Notes under the pieces: generated by a model
What the model saw: the letters and a program-made list of their open reading frames with translations, nothing else
Databases searched by the model: none
Told to the model about the DNA's origin: nothing
Part shown: positions 26,511-33,791 of the stretch, in pieces
Layout: each line of letters starts with the position of its first letter
How positions within the stretch are numbered: position 1 is the stretch's first letter
Made by a program: the position numbers and the translations under genes
Assembly: GCA_024641635.1 (NCBI GenBank)
Contig: JAHECS010000032.1
Coordinates: 1 to 33,791 of the forward strand
Reading direction: 5' to 3'
Source of the DNA: Actinomycetes bacterium
Lineage (GTDB): Bacteria > Actinomycetota > Actinomycetes > S36-B12
DNA: 33,791 bases

Positions 26511-27290
26511 ATGAAGATCGCGGTATGCGTGAAGCAGGTTCCTGACACCTGGGCGGAGAAGGCGCTGAAGGCGGCGGACTCCACCCTTGACCGCGATGCG
26601 GCTGATGGGGTGATGAACGAGCTCGACGAGTACGCCGTTGAGGAGGCCCTGAAGCTGACCGAGGCGCACGGCGGCGAGGTCGTCGTCGTCACGATGGGTC
26701 CGGAGCGCGCCGGCGAGACGGTGCGCAAGGCGCTGAGCATGGGTGCCGACTCCGGTGTGCACCTTGTCGACGAGACCCTGCACGGCTCGGATGCGCTGGC
26801 CACGAGCTACGCCCTGGCCGAGGTGCTCAAGGACCGCGGGTTCGATCTGGTGATGTTCGGGTCGGAGTCCACCGACGCTCGGATGAGCGTCGTGCCGGCG
26901 ATGGTGGCCGAGCGGCTCGGGATCGCGCAGCTGACGTTCGCGCAGAAGGTGGAGGTGTCCGGCCCGACGGTGACGATCCAGCGCGCGACCGAGACCGGCT
27001 ACGACACCGTCGAGGCGCAGACGCCCGCGGTGGTCAGCGTGGTGGAGAAGATCAACGAGCCGCGCTATCCGTCCTTCAAGGGGATCATGGCCGCGAAGAA
27101 GAAGCCGGTGGAGACGCTGAGCGTCTCGGACGCCGGGCTCGACGCCGCCAGGTTGGGGCTGTCGGCGGCATGGAGCCAGGTGGAGGACTTCGCCGCCCGC
27201 CCGCCGAAGGCAGCCGGCACCATCGTCGTGGACGAGGGCGACGGCGGCGCGAAGCTGGCCGGGTTCCTGGCCGAGCAGAAGTTCATCTGA
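26511..27290 (+). CDS. etfB: Electron transfer flavoprotein beta subunit
   Basis: A 259-residue beta subunit (FixA/EtfB) of the heterodimer that takes electrons from acyl-CoA dehydrogenases and passes them to the ETF dehydrogenase and respiratory chain. It begins MKIAVCVKQVPDT and carries NELDEYAVEEALKL, the AMP-binding loop region around VVVVTMGPERAGETVRKALSMGAD, and the recognition-loop block KINEPRYPSFKGIMAAKKKP. AGGAGG (26496-26501), nine bases before ATG 26511, supports the start. A promoter with a palindrome lies just upstream. EtfA follows after 37 bases. The length and all blocks are normal for the family. Confidence 0.96.
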   Translation: MKIAVCVKQVPDTWAEKALKAADSTLDRDAADGVMNELDEYAVEEALKLTEAHGGEVVVVTMGPERAGETVRKALSMGADSGVHLVDETLHGSDALATSYALAEVLKDRGFDLVMFGSESTDARMSVVPAMVAERLGIAQLTFAQKVEVSGPTVTIQRATETGYDTVEAQTPAVVSVVEKINEPRYPSFKGIMAAKKKPVETLSVSDAGLDAARLGLSAAWSQVEDFAARPPKAAGTIVVDEGDGGAKLAGFLAEQKFI

Positions 27291-27327
27291 GTCGTCCGCA
27301 CGCGAGCTCGAGGGAAGAGAGTCAGTC

Positions 27328-28281
27328 ATGGGTGAGGTCCTGGTCCTGGTCGAGGATGTGGACGGTGTCGTGAAGAAGGTCACCGCCGAGCTGCTCACGC
27401 TCGCGCGGCGGCTCGGTGATCCGGCTGCGGTGTGGGTCGGTCCCGGCATCAGTGACGAGGCCGTCGCGGCTCTGGGTGAGTACGGCGCGGGAACGGTCTA
27501 CGTCGCCGGCGACGCGGAGCTGACGAAGCATCCCGTGGCGCCCAAGGCCGAGGTGCTGGCCCAGCTCGTCGCCGACAAGGCCCCGGCCGCGGTCCTCATC
27601 GCCTCGACCGCCGAGGGCAAGGAGGTCGCCGGCCGACTGGCGGTGCGCACCGGCTCCGGCGTCGTCACCGACGCGATCGACGTCGCCGAGGACCTGACGG
27701 CGACACAGTCCGTGTTCGGCGGCTCGACCGTCGTGCACTCCAAGGTCACCACGGGCACCCCGATCATCACCATCCGCGGCAACTCCGTCGCGCCTGATCC
27801 GGCGCCGGCCACCCCCGCGAGGGTCGACGTGGCGGTGTCCTTGTCGGACGCTGCGACGAAGGCCACGGTCACCGGGCACACGGTCGCGGCCAAGGGCGGC
27901 CGCCCGGACCTCACCGAGGCGGCGATCGTCGTCTCCGGGGGTCGCGGAGTGGGCGGCGCGGAGGGCTTCGCGGTCATCGAGGCCCTCGCCGACTCCCTGG
28001 GCGCGGCCGTGGGTGCCTCCCGTGCGGCGACGGATGCCGGCTGGTACCCGCACCAGTACCAGGTCGGGCAGACCGGCAAGACCGTGTCCCCCCAGCTGTA
28101 CATCGCCAACGGGATCTCCGGCGCCATCCAGCACCGCGCCGGCATGCAGACGTCCAAGACCATCGTCGTGGTGAACAAGGACCCCGAGGCACCCATCTTC
28201 GAACTCGCCGACTACGGCGTCGTCGGCGACCTGTTCACGGTGGTGCCGCAGCTCACCGAGGAGATCAAGAACCGCGGATGA
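27328..28281 (+). CDS. etfA: Electron transfer flavoprotein alpha subunit
   Basis: A 317-residue alpha subunit (FixB/EtfA). The N-terminal domain (about 1-190) pairs with EtfB. The C-terminal FAD domain holds the signature [48 protein letters not shown] (flavin contact loop, cited by its ends ATDAGW and GAIQH) and [20 protein letters not shown] purine-rich GGGAAGAGAG lies about seven bases before ATG 27328. The stop TGA overlaps the ATG of the luciferase-like oxidoreductase (ATGA, 28278-28281), so the three genes form an operon. It works with EtfB as the common electron carrier for acyl-CoA oxidation, fitting the hydratase and thiolase nearby. Confidence 0.96.
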   Translation: MGEVLVLVEDVDGVVKKVTAELLTLARRLGDPAAVWVGPGISDEAVAALGEYGAGTVYVAGDAELTKHPVAPKAEVLAQLVADKAPAAVLIASTAEGKEVAGRLAVRTGSGVVTDAIDVAEDLTATQSVFGGSTVVHSKVTTGTPIITIRGNSVAPDPAPATPARVDVAVSLSDAATKATVTGHTVAAKGGRPDLTEAAIVVSGGRGVGGAEGFAVIEALADSLGAAVGASRAATDAGWYPHQYQVGQTGKTVSPQLYIANGISGAIQHRAGMQTSKTIVVVNKDPEAPIFELADYGVVGDLFTVVPQLTEEIKNRG

Positions 28282-29138
28282 CCCCAGCCGTGGGGGCGAT
28301 CTTCCGCCCCCAGCTCCCGCCGGAGCGGCTGCCGTCGGCCGTCCGGGCCGCCGAGGCCGCCGGTCTCGGTCAGGTGTGGCTCTGGGAGGACTGCTTCCTG
28401 GAGGGGGCGTTCTCCGCCGCCGGGGCGGCGCTGGCGTGCACGAGCTCCCTCACCGTGGGCATTGGCCTGGTGCCCGTGCCGCTGCGCAACGTCGCCGTCA
28501 CGGCGATGGAGGTGGCGACGCTCGATCGGATGTTCCCCGGGCGGCTGGTGCTCGCGGTGGGCCATGGAGTGCAGGAGTGGATGGGGCAGGCCGGGGTCCG
28601 CGCGGAGTCACCGCTCGAGCTCATGCGGGAGTACCTCACGGCCCTGCGCAGTCTGCTCGCGGGGCAGCGGGTGAGCGTCGCGGGCCGGTATGTGCAGCTG
28701 GACGATGTGCAGCTGGGGTGGGCGCCGCAGAGCACTCCCCGGATTCTCATGGGAGCGACGGGACCGCGATCCCTGGCGCTGGGCGGGGAGCTCGCTGACG
28801 GGGTCGTCCTCGACGGCCTCAGCCCCGAGGGTCTCACTGAGTCACGGCGAGTCGTCCAGGCCGCCAGGCGAGCGGCCGGACGCCCCGACGGCGCTCAGGA
28901 CGTGGCCTACATACGCGCCTTCACCGGCAGCGACGCTGCCGAGCGGCTGCGCGAGGAATTGGCCGGTGCTCACCTGCCGGCGGACGCGGGCGTCGCAGGC
29001 GACGTGCGCGAGGTGGCCGCGACGGTGCGTGCATGCGGGGACGCGGGGGTGTCCACCGTGGTGCTGCAGCCCGGGGCGGAGGAGCAGGACATCGAGAGCT
29101 ACTTCGGGTTCGCGGCGGAGGTCGCGCGGTACGTGTAG
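28278..29138 (+). CDS. Luciferase-like (LLM) F420-/flavin-dependent oxidoreductase
   Basis: A 286-residue TIM-barrel protein of the bacterial luciferase-like family. Family features are the opening strand VGAIFRPQLPPERL, the segment GLGQVWLWEDCFLEGAFSAAGAALACTSSLTVGIGLVPVPLRN, GRLVLAVGHGVQEWMGQAG and the phosphate-binding strand PRILMGATGPRSLALGGELADGVVLDG (each named by its ends and core). In actinobacteria such proteins often use coenzyme F420, but FMN use cannot be excluded. The substrate is unknown. Translation is coupled to etfA through ATGA, which suggests a redox role linked to the same acyl-CoA substrates; that is inference. It ends 34 bases before the cysteine desulfurase gene, which has its own promoter box. 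Confidence 0.88.
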   Translation: MTPAVGAIFRPQLPPERLPSAVRAAEAAGLGQVWLWEDCFLEGAFSAAGAALACTSSLTVGIGLVPVPLRNVAVTAMEVATLDRMFPGRLVLAVGHGVQEWMGQAGVRAESPLELMREYLTALRSLLAGQRVSVAGRYVQLDDVQLGWAPQSTPRILMGATGPRSLALGGELADGVVLDGLSPEGLTESRRVVQAARRAAGRPDGAQDVAYIRAFTGSDAAERLREELAGAHLPADAGVAGDVREVAATVRACGDAGVSTVVLQPGAEEQDIESYFGFAAEVARYV

Positions 29139-29160
29139 GGCGGGTTCTGCAGCCGTGGCC

Positions 29161-29166
29161 TAGCCT
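29161..29166 (+). promoter_or_regulatory. Candidate leaderless -10 box of the cysteine desulfurase gene
   Basis: TAGCCT (29161-29166), then six bases (TGCCAC), then GTG 29173, with no Shine-Dalgarno. It would start a separate transcript for desulfurase, mnmA, the MetE-like gene and ligA. Confidence 0.5.
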
Positions 29167-29172
29167 TGCCAC

Positions 29173-30366
29173 GTGGACGAGCGGGCATACCTGGATCATG
29201 CGGCGACGACGCCGATGCTCCCGCAGGTACGTGACGTCTGGCTCGAGGAGAGCCGCCGCGTCGGCAACCCTTCCTCGCTGCACGCCTCGGGACGTCGCGC
29301 ACGCCGAACCGTCGAGGAGGCGCGCGAGTCGATCGCCGCCAATCTGGACGTGCGGCCAAGTGCCGTGGTCTTCACGGCCGGCGGGACCGAGGCCGACAAC
29401 CTGGCAGTCAAGGGTCTGTTCTGGGCGAGCAGGTCAGCGTCCGGCGCCAATCGGCTGCTGGCGTCGGCGATCGAGCACCACGCCGTCCTGGACCCGGTGG
29501 TCTGGCTGCAGGAGGACCAGGGCGCGAACGTGAGCTGGCTTCCCGTGGACGGCGTCGGCCGAGTCCGCGTCGATGCGCTGGCGGAGCAGCTGGGCCATCC
29601 CGACGGCGTGGCGCTGTGCACCGTGATGTGGGCCAACAACGAGATCGGAACCGTCCAGCCGGTGGCGGAGATCGCGTCCCTGTGCCGCGAGGCGGGCGTG
29701 CTGTTCCACACTGATGCCGTCCAGGTTCTGGGGCACCTGCCCGCCGACCTCGGTGCGCTGGGGGCGGACGCGGTCACGCTCAGCAGTCACAAGATCGGTG
29801 GCCCGTTCGGCGTCGGTGCGCTCGTCGTGGATCCCCGACTCAAGCCCACTGCGGTGCTGCACGGTGGCGGGCAGGAGCGCGAGATCCGTTCCGGCACGCT
29901 GGATGCGCCCGGGATCGCGGCCTTCGCGACCGCCGTGGAGCACGCCGTCCGCGGGCAGGAGGCTCGGTCCGCCCACCTGCTCCGGCTCCGACAGCGCCTC
30001 GTCGAGGGCGTCATGGCTGCGGTACCGGACGCCGTGCTCAACGGCGATCCCGGGACCGGTGCCAGGGACCGCCTGCCGGGCAACGTGCATCTGTCCTTCC
30101 CCGGTTGCGAGGGCGATCTCCTGCTCATGCTGCTGGATGCGGCGGGTATCGACTGCTCGACGGGCTCGGCGTGCACCGCGGGGATCCCCGAGCCCAGCCA
30201 CGTCCTGCTGGCGATGGGAGTGGCCGAGGGGCGGGCGCGTTCGTCGTTGCGCTTCAGCCTCGGCGAGTCGACAACCGACCGCGAGGTCGATGCCGTGGTC
30301 ACCGCCCTGCCCGGGGCCGTCGATCGGGCCCGTCGCGCGGGCTCGCTGTCGGTCAAGGTGGGCTGA
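29173..30366 (+). CDS. iscS: Cysteine desulfurase (NifS/IscS family)
   Basis: A 397-residue PLP enzyme that takes sulfur from cysteine as a protein persulfide and releases alanine. The cofactor lysine is Lys207 ([14 protein letters not shown]). The stacking His is in [10 protein letters not shown] (102-103), and the persulfide cysteine is Cys334 in [17 protein letters not shown], on the long loop typical of group I enzymes. N-terminal YLDHAATTP and GGTEADNLA are standard. GTG 29173 is set by the TAGCCT box six bases upstream. mnmA begins one base after the stop, so the sulfur is most likely delivered to tRNA thiolation; no iscU or suf scaffold genes are adjacent. The same pairing exists in mycobacteria (iscS-trmU). 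Confidence 0.95.
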   Translation: MDERAYLDHAATTPMLPQVRDVWLEESRRVGNPSSLHASGRRARRTVEEARESIAANLDVRPSAVVFTAGGTEADNLAVKGLFWASRSASGANRLLASAIEHHAVLDPVVWLQEDQGANVSWLPVDGVGRVRVDALAEQLGHPDGVALCTVMWANNEIGTVQPVAEIASLCREAGVLFHTDAVQVLGHLPADLGALGADAVTLSSHKIGGPFGVGALVVDPRLKPTAVLHGGGQEREIRSGTLDAPGIAAFATAVEHAVRGQEARSAHLLRLRQRLVEGVMAAVPDAVLNGDPGTGARDRLPGNVHLSFPGCEGDLLLMLLDAAGIDCSTGSACTAGIPEPSHVLLAMGVAEGRARSSLRFSLGESTTDREVDAVVTALPGAVDRARRAGSLSVKVG

Positions 30367-30367
30367 C

Positions 30368-31449
30368 GTGCGAGTGATCGCCGCGATGTCGGGCGGCGTC
30401 GACTCGTCGGTTGCCGCGGCGCGCCTTGTCGACGCGGGGCACGAGGTGGTCGGCGTCCACCTCGCCCTCTCCCGGACGGCGGCGACTGCTGGCGGTAGCC
30501 GCGGCTGCTGCACCCTTGACGATGCCCGCGACGCCCGTCGGGTGTCCGACCTCCTCGGGATCCCGTTCTACGTGTGGGATCTGTCCGAGCGGTTCCGCGA
30601 GGACGTCATCGACGACTTCGTCGAGGAGTACCGGCGAGGGCGTACCCCCAATCCGTGCCTTCGCTGCAATGAGCGGATCAAGTTCGCCGCTGTGCTCGAG
30701 CGGGCCCTCGCCCTGGGGTTCGACGCGGTCGGCACCGGTCACTATGCCCGGGTCATCGCAGGGGTAGACGGTCCGGAGCTGCACCGCGCCGTCGACGCCG
30801 CGAAGGATCAGTCCTACGTCCTCGGCGTGCTCAATGAGGTGCAGCTCGCGCATTCGGTGTTCCCCCTCGGTGACAGCCTCAAGTCGGAGGTGCGTGACGA
30901 GGCGGAGACCAGAGGACTGCTCGTGGCCCGCAAGCCGGACAGCCACGACATCTGCTTCATTCCGGACGGTGACACGGCCGCGTTCGTGCGTGCCCGGGTC
31001 GGTGCCGATCCCGGGGACCTTGTCGACGCAACCACCGGTCAGGTGCTCGGTCGCCACGAGGGAGCCCACGCGTTCACCATCGGCCAGCGTCGGGGGCTCA
31101 ACCTGAAGGTGGCCGCGGCCGGCGGCGCGCCTCGATATGTGGTCGACGTCGACGTCGCCTCCGGAACGGTCAGCGTCGGTGCACCCGAGCTGCTCGATGT
31201 CGACCTGGTCGAGGGGACGCGTCCGGTCTGGCCGGGACGCCCGCTGGGCTCGGACCCCATCGCCGTGCTGGCACAGGTGCGTGCGCATGGTGCGCCGCAC
31301 CCCGGCATCGCGCGGGTCGAGGGGGACCGCCTCGTCGTCGAGCTCCTGGAGCCGGTGCGGGGGCTGGCGCCCGGTCAGGCGATCGTGCTGTACGACGGCA
31401 CTCGGGTCGTGGGGTCGGCGACGGTGGACGCGACCCGGCGGGTCAGTGC

Positions 31450-31453
<4 letters not shown>
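30368..31453 (+). CDS. mnmA: tRNA-specific 2-thiouridylase MnmA
   Basis: A 361-residue PP-loop ATPase that adenylates and thiolates U34 of tRNA-Lys, -Glu and -Gln. The PP-loop is SGGVDSS (8-14). The catalytic cysteines are Cys97 in [14 protein letters not shown] and Cys196 in [11 protein letters not shown], so the disulfide/persulfide relay is intact. GHYARV and [10 protein letters not shown] are tRNA-contact and family blocks. The C-terminal beta-barrel (about 270-361) is complete. GTG 30368 starts one base after the desulfurase stop, and the end overlaps the MetE-like ATG (ATGA, 31450-31453). It draws sulfur from the cysteine desulfurase upstream, consistent with the coupled arrangement. 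Confidence 0.96.

Positions 31454-33791
<2,338 letters not shown>

Overview
The window is GC-rich (roughly 70 % by eye) chromosomal DNA from an actinobacterium. The evidence is the GlgE-type glucan pathway, crotonyl-CoA carboxylase/reductase, an F420-type luciferase-like oxidoreductase, a BTAD (SARP-type) regulator, dense packing with GTGA/ATGA overlaps, and several genes that appear to be leaderless (a TAnnnT box 5-8 nt before the start codon). I cannot name the genus. Twenty-five protein genes are recognisable; the first and last run off the window. I see no RNA gene, insertion sequence, prophage or CRISPR array, and no gene-free stretch above 300 bases (the longest is about 154 bases, 18581-18734).

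Layout. 1-4810: two overlapping alpha/beta hydrolases, a DUF389 membrane protein and, convergent to it, an acyltransferase/SGNH membrane protein. 4840-8818: an acyl-CoA block with crotonyl-CoA carboxylase/reductase and methylmalonyl-CoA epimerase on the minus strand, divergent from a thiolase and the MeaB GTPase on the plus strand. Together they fit ethylmalonyl-CoA/methylmalonyl-CoA metabolism. 8820-12492: a regulatory patch with a small DUF4242 protein, a perfect 14-bp hairpin, a BTAD/TPR-like regulator, a cysteine-free Rrf2 regulator and a YbbN-like thioredoxin. 12512-26433: an alpha-glucan locus. On the minus strand it reads glgE, glgB and then a membrane GGDEF diguanylate cyclase. Divergent from these is glgP, followed by a methyltransferase. 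Then come glgX (minus), an enoyl-CoA hydratase and a GT4 glucosyltransferase resembling mycobacterial Rv3032. 26511-33791: etfB-etfA-LLM oxidoreductase, then cysteine desulfurase-mnmA-MetE-like-ligA, all on the plus strand and mostly coupled.

How the genes work together. GlgE (maltosyl transfer from maltose 1-phosphate), GlgB (branching), GlgP (phosphorolysis), GlgX (debranching) and the GT4 enzyme form a nearly complete glucan turnover set. The maltose-1-phosphate source (GlgM or TreS/Pep2) is not in the window. The Ccr/Mce/thiolase/MeaB block and the ECH/EtfAB genes handle acyl-CoA flux. Cysteine desulfurase and MnmA cooperate in tRNA 2-thiouridine formation.

Most of the window is ordinary core metabolism and I do not see a clearly new system. 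The points most worth a second look are a diguanylate cyclase embedded in a glycogen locus, a palindrome plus helical-phase repeat between glgE and glgP, an operator-like palindrome over the etfBA -10 box, the signal-rich DNA around the DUF4242/BTAD pair, a His-to-Gln change at a metal-ligand position in the epimerase, and an approximately 30-residue insert in LigA.
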